The notes under the pieces are model-generated. The model was not told the origin of the DNA and did no database searches. It saw nothing but the letters and a program-made list of their open reading frames with translations. Of a stretch of DNA of 64,000 nt, positions 31,710 to 40,410 are shown one piece after another. The DNA is from Paenibacillus sp. MZ04-78.2. Lineage in GTDB: Bacteria > Bacillota > Bacilli > Paenibacillales > NBRC-103111. The translations under genes were made by a program, and so were the position numbers. The DNA lies in NCBI RefSeq assembly GCF_024213375.1, contig NZ_JANAVJ010000027.1, positions 1-64,000 on the forward strand. The letters run 5' to 3'. Each line of letters opens with the position of its first letter. Position 1 is the stretch's first letter.

Positions 31710-33314
31710 TTAATGGGCGCAGCACGACACTGCGCGAATAAGTCCGCCTTCACGGGCATGCGTGTGCTGGTCGCCGGTGAGCGTTGTTTTGCCCGCCACA
31801 ATGACGTGCGAGATGCCGTTCGGATACTGTCTCGGCTCTTCGAACGTGGCAAGATCCTGAATCGTATCCGGGTTGAAGACGGTCAGATCGGCGGCATAGC
31901 CAGGAACGATCAGTCCGCGCTTGCCCAGCTTGAAACGCTGCGCCGGGAACGACGTCAGCTTGCGGACCGCCTCCTCCAGCGACAGCACCCGCTGGTCGCG
32001 CACGTACTTGGCGAAGACGCGGGGGAACGTGCCGTACAGCCGGGGATGCGGCTTGCCGGTTTCGCAGGTCAGGCTGTCGGAAGCGATCAGCGACTTTTCG
32101 TAGCGGACCACCTGCGAGACATCGTCGTCCGACATATGGAAGTACACGATCGAGATGCGGCCTTCCTCTTCCAGCAGCAGGTCCATCATGCAATCCGCCG
32201 GATGCTGGCCGCGCTCCTCGCTGATTTGCGCGATATGCTTGCCTTCCAGATGCCGGTTTTTCTCCGTATGCACCGCCGAGATAACAACGCTCTGCCAGCC
32301 GGTGGAGCAGACGAGGTTGTCCCAATCGTCCTGCTCGCGGCCGAGCTCCTCGCGGATGCGGGCGCGCAGCGAAGGATCGCGGAACGCTTCCAGCGTGCCT
32401 TCGATGCCGCCTTCGAGCACCCATGGCGGAAGAACGGTCGTCAGCGTCGTGGAGCCCGCGTGGTAAGGGTACACGTCGCAGGTCACGTCCATGCCGCGGG
32501 CGCGGGCGTCTTCGACCAGCTCCAGCGCTTCCAGCACCTTGCCCCAGTTCCGTTTGCCTGCTGCCTTCAAATGGCTGATATGCAGCGGCACACCGGCTTT
32601 CTCCGCAATCCAGATCACTTCCTTGACGGAAGGAATCAGATTGTTGCCTTCGCCGCGGATGTGCGTGGAGAACAGCCCGTCATACTTCGGCAGGATGGAG
32701 CACAGCTCCGCGAGTTCTTCCTTGGCCGTGTAGCTGCCGGGGGCGTATAACAGGCCGATGGATAGCCCGATGGCCCCGGCCCGCAGCCCTTCCTCCAGCA
32801 TCAGCTTCATGCGCTCCAGCTCGTGCGGCGCGGCCGGACGGTTCGCAAAGCCCATGACGGCGATGCGCAGCGCGCCGTGCGCGACGTAGGTGGCGACGTT
32901 CTCCGACGGGCCGGAGCGGGCCAGATGCTCCATATACTGCTCGACGGTTTCCCACGGCCAAGCCCAGTCCGTCTTGCCCAGCACCGGCTGGACGTAGCTC
33001 TGCAGCAGCTCTGCGCGCTCCTTCACGAAGGGAGCGGGCGCGAGTCCGCAGTTGCCGACGACTTCCGTCGTCACGCCCTGGCGGATTTTGATCTCGCTGT
33101 GCGGATGATCGAAAATCATCAGATCGGAATGGCAATGGCCGTCGATAAATCCCGGAGCGATGACTTGGCGGTGCGCGTCGATGACGCTTCGCGCTTCCTG
33201 CTCCACCCGGCCGACGGCGGCGATCCGCCCGTCCTTGACCCCGACGTCGCCGAAAAACCAAGGGTTTCCGGTGCCGTCCGCAATACGTCCGTTACGAATG
33301 ATAAGATCCAGCAT
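31710..33314 (-). CDS. D-aminoacylase (N-acyl-D-amino-acid deacylase, amidohydrolase superfamily)
   Basis: A 534-residue cytoplasmic metal-dependent hydrolase. It starts LDLIIRNGRIADGTGNPWF, followed by the metal-binding VIAPGFIDGHCHSDLMIF, GVTTEVVGNCGLAPAPF, THIRGEGNNLIPSV (His ligand), PLHISHLKAAGK, and near the end GLIVPGYAADLTVFNPDTI. This is the D-aminoacylase family, which releases free D-amino acids from N-acyl forms. ATG 33314 follows GGGAGG. It sits between a D-TA-type PLP enzyme (19 nt upstream) and RidA, so its products probably feed the PLP enzyme. Substrate side chain unknown. Confidence 0.93.
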   Translation of the reverse strand: MLDLIIRNGRIADGTGNPWFFGDVGVKDGRIAAVGRVEQEARSVIDAHRQVIAPGFIDGHCHSDLMIFDHPHSEIKIRQGVTTEVVGNCGLAPAPFVKERAELLQSYVQPVLGKTDWAWPWETVEQYMEHLARSGPSENVATYVAHGALRIAVMGFANRPAAPHELERMKLMLEEGLRAGAIGLSIGLLYAPGSYTAKEELAELCSILPKYDGLFSTHIRGEGNNLIPSVKEVIWIAEKAGVPLHISHLKAAGKRNWGKVLEALELVEDARARGMDVTCDVYPYHAGSTTLTTVLPPWVLEGGIEGTLEAFRDPSLRARIREELGREQDDWDNLVCSTGWQSVVISAVHTEKNRHLEGKHIAQISEERGQHPADCMMDLLLEEEGRISIVYFHMSDDDVSQVVRYEKSLIASDSLTCETGKPHPRLYGTFPRVFAKYVRDQRVLSLEEAVRKLTSFPAQRFKLGKRGLIVPGYAADLTVFNPDTIQDLATFEEPRQYPNGISHVIVAGKTTLTGDQHTHAREGGLIRAVSCCAH

Positions 33315-33333
33315 GATTTCGAGCCCTCCCCGC

Positions 33334-34440
33334 TTACTGCAGCTTGCCGCGCGCCAGAACGGCCCGCTCCTCATAGTTGTCGCCGCTCTTGAAATACACC
33401 TTGTCATGCAGATTGACCGTGCTGCAAATATGATTCGAGATGATGTGCAGCACGTCGCCGGCCTTCAGGCCGGAAGCTTGGGCAGCCGGCCCGAGGCGCA
33501 ACATGCCGTGTTCCTCCGACATCCGCTCCAGCACCGCGTCCTCCAGCTCGACGACGTGCCCGAAGCCTTGCAGCTGCATCGGGTCCGTGTTCGGCTGTAC
33601 GTCGGTGGCGAACGTCTTGCTTCCTCCGTCGACCACGGCCAGATCGGCGGCCGGCCGGCTGACGACCGTCACGCGGACGGCGCCGGCGCAATCGTCGAGC
33701 GAGCAGACGCCGAGGCGGGCCTGCATCCGGTCCTGGAACACGTACGTGCCCGGCCGGATTTCGGTCACGCCTTTGGCCATCGCAGCCTGAAGGCCTGTCG
33801 GCGTGGAGCCGACGCTGACGTCCGCGATCGGCACGCCCTGTGAGCGAATGCGGTCCGCGAGCTCGGCCATCAGCCGGCCTTCCTCTGCGCCGGCCGCTTG
33901 CAGATCGAGCGTCGACTTGCCGCCGAGCAGCGCGCCGCGGAACGTGTAGATGCCCGTCAGGCGCAGGCCTTCCATCGCATGGATAGCGGATGCCAGCGCT
34001 TCCGCTTGGTCGTACGGCACGCCTGTCCGGCGCAGACCGGTATCGATCTCGAGGCGGACCTGCAGCTCGCGTCCGGCCTCAAGGGCGGCTTGGGACAGAA
34101 GCTTGGCCCCGTCCAGACTGTCGACGCCGACGATCAGCTCGATTTGCCCGCTGAGCCGTACCGCCCGTGCGATTTTGGCCGGGGTGACGAGCGGGTAGGC
34201 GACAAAAATATTCTTGATCCCGTGCTCCGCCATCACTTCCGCCTCGGACACTTTCGCGACGGTGATGCCCACCGCACCGGCGTCCAACTGCTTCTGCGCG
34301 ACCCATGGCATTTTGTGCGTTTTGGCATGAGGCCGCAGCGCGATGCCGAGCCTTTTGGCCGAATCGGCCATGGAACGGATGTTGCGCTCCATGATGTCCG
34401 TGTCGATGATTACGCTGGGGGTATCCAGTCGGTCGTTCAT
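33334..34440 (-). CDS. D-TA family PLP-dependent enzyme (D-threonine aldolase / D-serine dehydratase-like)
   Basis: 368 residues of the fold-type III (alanine-racemase-like) D-TA family. TPSVIIDTDIMERNI at the start; the PLP lysine is in LRPHAKTHKMPW; LEIDTGLRRTGV and SVGSTPTGLQAA follow; the C-terminal beta domain has LHIISNHICSTVNLHDKVYF, whose His-x-Cys is the metal site of D-threonine aldolases and D-serine dehydratases. ATG 34440 follows GGGAGTGAG; the ORF opens six codons earlier without a ribosome binding site. First gene of the operon with D-aminoacylase and RidA. D-Ser dehydration would give 2-aminoacrylate, the classical RidA substrate; this link is inferred. Confidence 0.92.
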   Translation of the reverse strand: MNDRLDTPSVIIDTDIMERNIRSMADSAKRLGIALRPHAKTHKMPWVAQKQLDAGAVGITVAKVSEAEVMAEHGIKNIFVAYPLVTPAKIARAVRLSGQIELIVGVDSLDGAKLLSQAALEAGRELQVRLEIDTGLRRTGVPYDQAEALASAIHAMEGLRLTGIYTFRGALLGGKSTLDLQAAGAEEGRLMAELADRIRSQGVPIADVSVGSTPTGLQAAMAKGVTEIRPGTYVFQDRMQARLGVCSLDDCAGAVRVTVVSRPAADLAVVDGGSKTFATDVQPNTDPMQLQGFGHVVELEDAVLERMSEEHGMLRLGPAAQASGLKAGDVLHIISNHICSTVNLHDKVYFKSGDNYEERAVLARGKLQ

Positions 34441-34535
34441 CGTCTCACTCACTCCCATAATATTTCGAATATTCTGATAAACATAAGAGCGCCGCCCTGA
34501 TTCGAGCCGAATTCCCCTCTTCAGACCGGTCGTTT

Positions 34536-34557
34536 CCGGGGGCTAGAGGGTCCCCGG
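34536..34557. repeat. GC-rich hairpin in the divergent region
   Basis: CCGGGG (34536-34541) pairs with CCCCGG (34552-34557). It would lie in the leader of the D-amino-acid operon if that operon starts farther right. No T tract. Confidence 0.35.
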
Positions 34558-34575
34558 GTCATTCTGAAAAAGATA

Positions 34576-34661
34576 CTAACATAATCCAGCCCGAAATCAA
34601 ACAAAAAGTTTTTTTGGTTGAAAAAAAGTATGTTAGCTTCCCCTTAAAAATATGCTAGTAT
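34576..34661 (+). promoter_or_regulatory. Repeated TATGYTAG elements and extended -10 promoter before the second kinase
   Basis: CTAACATA (34576-34583) is an inverted copy of TATGTTAG (34629-34636), and TATGCTAG (34651-34658) is a near direct repeat 22 bp farther. The last copy overlaps TGCTAGTAT, an extended -10 (TAGTAT 34656-34661). The spacing of about two turns suggests a regulator site controlling the kinase gene, the divergent D-amino-acid operon, or both. Confidence 0.4.
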
Positions 34662-34716
34662 TAAGGCATCGCAACGCTTACAATTCCATTTCCAAGCTAA
34701 ACGGGGGAACGAGACA

Positions 34717-36477
34717 ATGAAACGGTGGCTGTCAAAGTCGCTCAAACACAAGCTGTCCCTGCTGCTGCTGATTGCGATTGTTCTGCCGCTGCTCGCCACG
34801 GGAGCGGTTTCGTACAATATAGCGACCTCCGCCACGGAGGAGAAGGCGAAGCAATCAGGCATGAACACGCTGCGTCAAATTGCGGACAAGCTGGAGTTCG
34901 TAATACAGGACGTCGAGAACATGTCCTTGTTCATTATCGGCCAGCGGGAGGTTCAGGCGTATCTGGACAACGACCGGGAGGACGTGGCCCGTTATACGCT
35001 CAACGTCGGCTTTTTGACCAATCTGGCCTTTTCCAAAAAATATATTTCCAACATCACCATCAATTCGGCCAATGGCTATCCGCCGCTGTCGAGCACGACG
35101 GTGCTTTATTCGGGCCTTCCGGACGTGCTGCGGAAAAACGAGGAGGTTTACCGCAACAGCACCAAATGGTGGACCCCGCTGTACGCGAATCAGACGACGG
35201 AAGGGCTGAAGAAGGTCGTCTCCCTTGTCCGTCCGATCCGCAACGTGAACAACTTCAAGCCGCTCGGCGAGCTTTCCATTAGCCTGGACGAAGCCGAGAT
35301 TGCCCGCTACTTGAAGGAATCCGGCTGGGAAGCCAAAGGCTTCGTTCTGCTGCTGGACGCGAACAACCGGATTTTATCCGGCGGCGAGTCCGAGTGGCTG
35401 AACCGTCCGATCAGCGAGCCGTTCCCGGATATCGGGCCGATGGCGGAGGCAAGCGGCGTGCTCAATTACGGTCAAGGGGACGAGCAGAAAACGATTTTGT
35501 ACCACACGCTCCCGAGCTTGAAATGGAAGCTGGTCGGCTTTATCCCGACCCAAATCTATACGGCGCAGAACATCTATGTGCTGACGGTTACTGCCGTAGC
35601 GGTCGGCATCTCCCTGCTGCTGGCGGCCGGACTGGTGCTTTATTTCATCCAGTGGGTGACGCGGCCGCTGACCCGGATGACGCAGACGATGAAGGACATT
35701 AACCCGGACGAGCCGATCCCGACGTACGAGGTGAAAAGCAGCGACGAGGTCGGCCTGCTGCTGCACAGCTACAACAAGCTCAGCGACCGGATTCAGCGGC
35801 TGAAGGAGCAGGTGCAGCTGAACGAGGCGAAGAAAAAGGAAGCCGACATCCTCGCGCTTCAGGCGCAGATCAACCCGCACTTTTTGTACAATACGCTTTC
35901 CTCGATCCATTGGATGGCCTTGATGAACCAGGACCGGCAGATCGCCGAGATGATCGGGGCGCTCAGCGATTTTCTACGGTTCAGCCTGAACAAGGGCGAG
36001 GAGTTTTGTCCCGTGCAGCAGGAGATCGCGCATGCGCAGAACTATGCGTATGTGCAATCGATCCGCTTTCCCGGCCAATTCGAGATGGAGGTCTATATCG
36101 ACCCGGCCATGCTCCAGACGCCGATGCTGAAGCTGCTGCTTCAGCCGCTGATCGAGAACAGTCTGATTCACGGCATTCAGAAAAAGCAGCAGCCCGGCTT
36201 CGTGTATGTTCACGGTGAACTGAGCGGCGCGCAGATGAAGTTTGTCGTGGAGGATACGGGCGTCGGCATCGAAGCGGACAAGCTGCGCGAAATTCGCCGG
36301 CAGCTCGCTTGGACGGGGAACGGCGCGCCAGCGGTCAAGACCAGCTATGGCTTGCGCAACGTGCATCAGCGCCTGCTGCTGCATTACGGCAGCGAAGCGG
36401 GGCTGACGATCGACAGCGAGCCGGGCAAAGGCACCCGCGTTTCTTTTAGCATTCCGGTATTGGAGGAGCCTGCATGA
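34717..36477 (+). CDS. YesM-type sensor histidine kinase
   Basis: 586 residues: TM helix (about 12-34, LSLLLLIAIVLPLLATG), extracellular sensor of about 250 residues, second TM (about 285-312), HAMP (about 312-365), His_kinase motif LQAQINPHFLYNTLSSIHWM (phosphoacceptor His near 389) and a C-terminal ATPase with IENSLIHGIQ, VEDTGVGIE and YGLRNVHQRL. GGGGGAACGAG precedes ATG 34717. It overlaps the response-regulator start by ATGA, so both are made together, and lies upstream of a CUT1 sugar ABC operon it probably controls in response to an extracellular oligosaccharide. Confidence 0.95.
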   Translation: MKRWLSKSLKHKLSLLLLIAIVLPLLATGAVSYNIATSATEEKAKQSGMNTLRQIADKLEFVIQDVENMSLFIIGQREVQAYLDNDREDVARYTLNVGFLTNLAFSKKYISNITINSANGYPPLSSTTVLYSGLPDVLRKNEEVYRNSTKWWTPLYANQTTEGLKKVVSLVRPIRNVNNFKPLGELSISLDEAEIARYLKESGWEAKGFVLLLDANNRILSGGESEWLNRPISEPFPDIGPMAEASGVLNYGQGDEQKTILYHTLPSLKWKLVGFIPTQIYTAQNIYVLTVTAVAVGISLLLAAGLVLYFIQWVTRPLTRMTQTMKDINPDEPIPTYEVKSSDEVGLLLHSYNKLSDRIQRLKEQVQLNEAKKKEADILALQAQINPHFLYNTLSSIHWMALMNQDRQIAEMIGALSDFLRFSLNKGEEFCPVQQEIAHAQNYAYVQSIRFPGQFEMEVYIDPAMLQTPMLKLLLQPLIENSLIHGIQKKQQPGFVYVHGELSGAQMKFVVEDTGVGIEADKLREIRRQLAWTGNGAPAVKTSYGLRNVHQRLLLHYGSEAGLTIDSEPGKGTRVSFSIPVLEEPA

Positions 36478-38009
36478 AAATTTTAATCGTAGACGACGAA
36501 GTGATCATAAGGAACGGACTGTGTACCGTCATCGACTGGAAGGAGCTTGGCTTGACGCTGCTTCCCCCGGCTTCGTCCGCCGAGGAAGCGCTAGAGCGTA
36601 TCCCGGTGGAGAAGCCGAATATTTTGCTGACGGACATCCGCATGCAGGGAATGGACGGCATTCAGCTCGCGCACGAGGTGAAGCGGCTGCTCCCGGATAC
36701 GGAAACCGTCATTCTGACGGGTTACGACGATTTTGCGTATGCCCAGCAGGCGCTGCGCGAAGGAGTGACCGATTATTTGCTTAAGACAAGCCGCCCGGAG
36801 GAAATCATCAAAGCGGCCATGAAAGCGAAGCAGCGCATCATGGACAAATGGGAGAACGCCAAGCAGGAAACGATGCAAACGGCGGCGTTGCGCAACCAAC
36901 TGCTCGATCGGCTGCTGATCCAGGGCGACGAGTCGTCTTTGGCGCCGGTTCAGGCCTGGTTCCGCAAAAACGGCGTGCAGCCGGACGAATCGGCGCTGGC
37001 GCCGATGCGGGTGCTGCTGCTCGCGGCAACAGGCTGGGGGGACGGAGCGCTCGCCGGTCTTTTGCTCGGTGCAGCCGAAAATATGCTCTACGAGCTGCTT
37101 CCGGCGGTGACGATGCTGAAGGCCGACCGAATCGTGCTTGTCGTGCGGGAGGAAGCCCGCGTATCCGACCGCAGCGGCTTGGAGCGGGCGCTCGACCGGG
37201 TACGGCAGACGCTGAAATGTACGGTTTTCGCGGCGCTTGGCCGCTCCGTGGCTTCGTACGGCGAGCTGCAGGCCTCTTACCGGGAAGCCGGGACGGTGTA
37301 TGCGTACCGCGGACTTCTCGGGGCCGAGGGGCTGTACATGTCCGAGGACATCGCGGGCCGCTGCGGCGGCCGGACCGTCTGTTCCCAGAAGGAGGAGTCG
37401 GAGCTGGCCACTATTCTGATGAGCAACAACAGGGCCGACCTGCGGCATTGGGTGAACCGGAAGGTGCGGGAACAACTCGAAGATCCGGCGGCTACGCCGT
37501 CTTCGGTGCAGGCGTTTCTGCAATCGATGGTCATTGCCAGCCACCGCTGGCTGGAGCGGTCGCAGGGCGGCGGGAAGCCGGAGGCGGCTCTTCATACGTT
37601 CGAGGTCGATTCGCGCGCCGGGGACGAGGTGTTCAAGCTGCTATCCTTGGTGATGACGGCGTTTCACGAGGCGATTGCCGACAAGCCCTTTGCGTATATC
37701 CCAAAATCGATCGCCTATATCAAGGAGCATCTGGACCAAAACTTGTCGCTGCAGCAGGTGGCCAAATTCGTTCACTTGAACCCGAACCACTTCAGCGAAG
37801 TGTTCAAGCGGGAGACCGGGCTGAACTATATCGAATTCGTCACGCAGGAGCGGATGCGGCGGGCCGCGGAAATTTTGCAGGAGTCGCAGGCGAAAATCAG
37901 CGAAGTGGCGGGCCGGGTCGGCTACGAGGACATCAAATATTTCAGCCAGCAGTTCAAAAAGCATACCGGACAGACGCCGACGGAATTCAGGCAGTCGGTC
38001 AAGGCCTGA
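36474..38009 (+). CDS. YesN-type response regulator (REC + AraC HTH)
   Basis: 511 residues. Receiver (about 1-120) with VDDEV, phosphoacceptor Asp in ILLTDIRMQGMDG (about residue 55), Thr in VILTGYDDFAYAQ and Lys in YLLKTSRPEE. A long central region without clear motifs is followed by two AraC helix-turn-helices (about 405-510: NLSLQQVAKFVHLNPNHFSE and ISEVAGRVGYEDIKYFSQQF). The start overlaps the kinase stop. The sugar-binding gene begins about 100 nt downstream behind its own promoter. Confidence 0.95.
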   Translation: MKILIVDDEVIIRNGLCTVIDWKELGLTLLPPASSAEEALERIPVEKPNILLTDIRMQGMDGIQLAHEVKRLLPDTETVILTGYDDFAYAQQALREGVTDYLLKTSRPEEIIKAAMKAKQRIMDKWENAKQETMQTAALRNQLLDRLLIQGDESSLAPVQAWFRKNGVQPDESALAPMRVLLLAATGWGDGALAGLLLGAAENMLYELLPAVTMLKADRIVLVVREEARVSDRSGLERALDRVRQTLKCTVFAALGRSVASYGELQASYREAGTVYAYRGLLGAEGLYMSEDIAGRCGGRTVCSQKEESELATILMSNNRADLRHWVNRKVREQLEDPAATPSSVQAFLQSMVIASHRWLERSQGGGKPEAALHTFEVDSRAGDEVFKLLSLVMTAFHEAIADKPFAYIPKSIAYIKEHLDQNLSLQQVAKFVHLNPNHFSEVFKRETGLNYIEFVTQERMRRAAEILQESQAKISEVAGRVGYEDIKYFSQQFKKHTGQTPTEFRQSVKA

Positions 38010-38042
38010 ATTTTTTCCACCCTAGGGCCGAAATTTCTCCCG

Positions 38043-38072
38043 TTACGTATCCCGAGGATTGTCCTCTATACT
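38043..38072 (+). promoter_or_regulatory. Promoter of the CUT1 sugar ABC operon
   Basis: TATACT (38067-38072) is a good -10; TTACGT (38043-38048), 18 bp upstream, is a weak -35, as expected for an activator-controlled promoter. Confidence 0.45.
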
Positions 38073-38108
38073 GAAGCAGTACACACATACACAAGGAGGG
38101 TTCGGAAG

Positions 38109-39446
38109 ATGAACAAAGCGGCTACAACGGGAGTCCTGTTGACCCTCTCGCTTTCGCTCCTCGCCGGCTGCGGCTCGGGTGGAGGTCAAGCGGGCACAGG
38201 CAGCGCGGGCGGAGACAAAGGAAAAGCGTCCGATAAAGTAAAGCTTTCGCTATGGCATAACTTCACCGGCGACGATCTGCGCGCCAAAGCGATGCGGGGG
38301 ATCATGGAGCAGTACAAGAAGGATCACCCGAACGTGGAATTGGATATTCAGGGCATTCCGCCCGATGGTTACAGAGCTCGTTTGAAAACGGTTGCGGCGG
38401 CGAACGAAATGCCCGACCTGTTTGTGATGTGGCCTGGCGTCATGACCAAGGAGTTCGCCGGAGGCGATCTGCTTCAGCCGATCAACCCGCTGCTGGACAG
38501 CAAGGCGGATTGGAAGAACGGCTTCCTGCCGAACTCCTTCGACGACTTCACGCTGAACGGCAACATTTATGCCGCTCCGATGGGGCTGTCCCCGACGTCG
38601 ATTTTATACTACAACAAAGCGATGTTCGATAAACATAATGTCAAGCCGCCGAAAACGTGGGACGACATGATGAGCTTGGTCGAAACGTTCAAGAAAGAAA
38701 AAATAACGCCGATCGCGCTCGGCAACAAAGCGGCATGGCTGGCCCAATCCAGTATTTTGAGCTCCTTGGCTGACCGCGTGACAGGAACGGAATGGTTCTT
38801 GAACGCAGCCGAGCAAAAAGGCGCGAAGTTCACCGATCCGGAATTCGTGCAAGCGCTGACGTACATGCAGCAGCTTGGCAAAGCCGGCGCATTCCAGGAC
38901 GGCTTCAACAGCATCGACAACACGCAAATGGAGCAAATGTTCGCGCAAGGCAAAGCGGCGATGATGATCGACGGCGGCTGGGCGCTGACGAACCTTGCGG
39001 CCAATGCGACCAAAGAAGTGCTGAACGGGATTGACGTGACAGTGCTGCCTTCCGTTCCGAACGGCAAAGGCGATCCGAACTCGCTTGCCGGTGTCGTCGG
39101 AACCGGTCTTGGCATGAGCAAGAAGACGTCCGGCGCAAGCAAAGAAGCGGCGTATGAGCTGATCTACGCGATGTCCGGTCCGGCGGCGCAAAAAGCGACG
39201 CTGGAAAGCAACCAGCTCGTCAGCTACAAGGTCGATCTGGACACAACCAAAGTCTCCTCGCTGTTCGCCAAAGTCCACAACATGGCAGGCACCGTGAAGC
39301 GGACGCCGGTTTATGACGGACGGTTGAGCTCCGCCGCAGCCGATGTGGTGAACAACGGATTGCAGGAGCTGCTCATGGGCGCGAAGCCCGAAGACATAGC
39401 GAAGAAAATTCAAGACGCGCAAGCCAAGTCGGTCGGCGCAAAATAA
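38109..39446 (+). CDS. CUT1 sugar ABC transporter extracellular solute-binding lipoprotein (family 1)
   Basis: 445 residues: signal ending SLLAGCGSGG, then a type 2 binding-protein fold. VKLSLWHNFTGDDLRAKAMR, then VELDIQGIPPDGYRARLKTV and NEMPDLFVMWPG are typical of family 1 sugar-binding proteins; APMGLSPTSILYYNKAMFDK with KPPKTWDDMM gives the hinge, and GKAAMMIDGGWAL the second lobe. It captures a sugar, probably an oligosaccharide, for the two following permeases. AGGAGGG precedes ATG 38109. No ATPase gene is in the operon; CUT1 systems of this group commonly use a shared MsmX-like ATPase encoded elsewhere. A perfect 11-bp hairpin follows the gene. Confidence 0.94.
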   Translation: MNKAATTGVLLTLSLSLLAGCGSGGGQAGTGSAGGDKGKASDKVKLSLWHNFTGDDLRAKAMRGIMEQYKKDHPNVELDIQGIPPDGYRARLKTVAAANEMPDLFVMWPGVMTKEFAGGDLLQPINPLLDSKADWKNGFLPNSFDDFTLNGNIYAAPMGLSPTSILYYNKAMFDKHNVKPPKTWDDMMSLVETFKKEKITPIALGNKAAWLAQSSILSSLADRVTGTEWFLNAAEQKGAKFTDPEFVQALTYMQQLGKAGAFQDGFNSIDNTQMEQMFAQGKAAMMIDGGWALTNLAANATKEVLNGIDVTVLPSVPNGKGDPNSLAGVVGTGLGMSKKTSGASKEAAYELIYAMSGPAAQKATLESNQLVSYKVDLDTTKVSSLFAKVHNMAGTVKRTPVYDGRLSSAAADVVNNGLQELLMGAKPEDIAKKIQDAQAKSVGAK

Positions 39447-39456
39447 GATGGGCCGC

Positions 39457-39489
39457 GCGATTCCAGCTCTTCACCGGGGCTGGAATCGC
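39457..39489 (+). repeat. Intercistronic hairpin after the binding-protein gene
   Basis: GCGATTCCAGC (39457-39467) pairs perfectly with GCTGGAATCGC (39479-39489), loop 11 nt, no T tract. Probable 3'-end stabiliser or partial terminator, as in the other two sugar operons of this window. Confidence 0.65.
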
Positions 39490-39515
39490 CAGTTCCGGAA
39501 GAAGGAGGGGATTCC

Positions 39516-40391
39516 ATGACGGCAGCGGCACGTATTAGAGGGTTTATTGCGATAGGTCTTCTCCCGGCCACGCTGATTTTCGTATTTTTCGCGATTATAC
39601 CGATTTTCTGGTCCGCTTATTACGGCTTTTTCGATTGGAAAGGCATCGGGGCTGCGAAGTTCATTGGCTTCGACAACTACGTGGAAGTAATCCGCGACCC
39701 GATTTTCTGGCTTTCGTTTAAAAACAACATGCTAATTGTCGTCGCGTCGGTGTTCGGCCAAATTCCGATCGCGCTTATTTTGGCCCTTGTGCTCACAAAA
39801 AGCTCGCTCTTTCAACGAATGATCCGCGCTTCGGTGTTTATGCCGATGGTGCTTTCCTCGGTCGTCGTGGGGATCATTTGGAGCTACATTTACCACCCGC
39901 AAATCGGCATTTTGAACTTCCTGCTCGACGGCCTCGGCCTCGAATCCTGGAAGATGCAGTGGTTATCCGATCCGAAAATATCCATGTATATGCTCATGAT
40001 TCCGACCATTTGGAACTACATCGGGCCGTACATGATTATGTTTATCGCCGCGCTGCAAAATATTTCCCCGGAAATTGACGACGCTTCGCGAATCGACGGT
40101 GTCGGGCCGGTGCGGAAATTGTTCTCGATCACCCTGCCGATGATTTGGGACACGATCAAGGTTGCCGTCGTGCTTTGCATCTCGGGCAGCTTGAAGGCAT
40201 TCGACCTGATTTACGTCATGACAAACGGAGGACCGGCGCACTCAACCGAGCTGCTCGCTTCGTATATGTACAACAACACGTTCAACGTCTTCCGTTTTGG
40301 CTACGGCAGCGCTGTCTCGACCGCGATCATTATTCTCAGCCTGCTGCTGATCCTGGGAAGCCAATTCCTCATGAAACGCAACTACAGATAA
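39516..40391 (+). CDS. CUT1 sugar ABC transporter permease (MalF/LacF-type)
   Basis: 291 residues with six membrane helices. The first helix contains LLPATLIFVFFAIIPIFWSA; SAYYGFFDWKG follows. The EAA loop that contacts the ATPase is ISPEIDDASRIDGVGPVRKL with FSITLPMI. Ends with a helix and a short basic tail. AGGAGGGG precedes ATG 39516. It pairs with the permease 19 nt downstream to form the membrane channel. Confidence 0.94.
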   Translation: MTAAARIRGFIAIGLLPATLIFVFFAIIPIFWSAYYGFFDWKGIGAAKFIGFDNYVEVIRDPIFWLSFKNNMLIVVASVFGQIPIALILALVLTKSSLFQRMIRASVFMPMVLSSVVVGIIWSYIYHPQIGILNFLLDGLGLESWKMQWLSDPKISMYMLMIPTIWNYIGPYMIMFIAALQNISPEIDDASRIDGVGPVRKLFSITLPMIWDTIKVAVVLCISGSLKAFDLIYVMTNGGPAHSTELLASYMYNNTFNVFRFGYGSAVSTAIIILSLLLILGSQFLMKRNYR

Positions 40392-40410
40392 CCGAAAGGA
40401 GGGACCCGTC

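Noticed and set aside
34501-34560. T-box or other known riboswitch before the D-amino-acid operon
   Set aside because: Only one short GC hairpin is seen; the conserved T-box sequence is absent.
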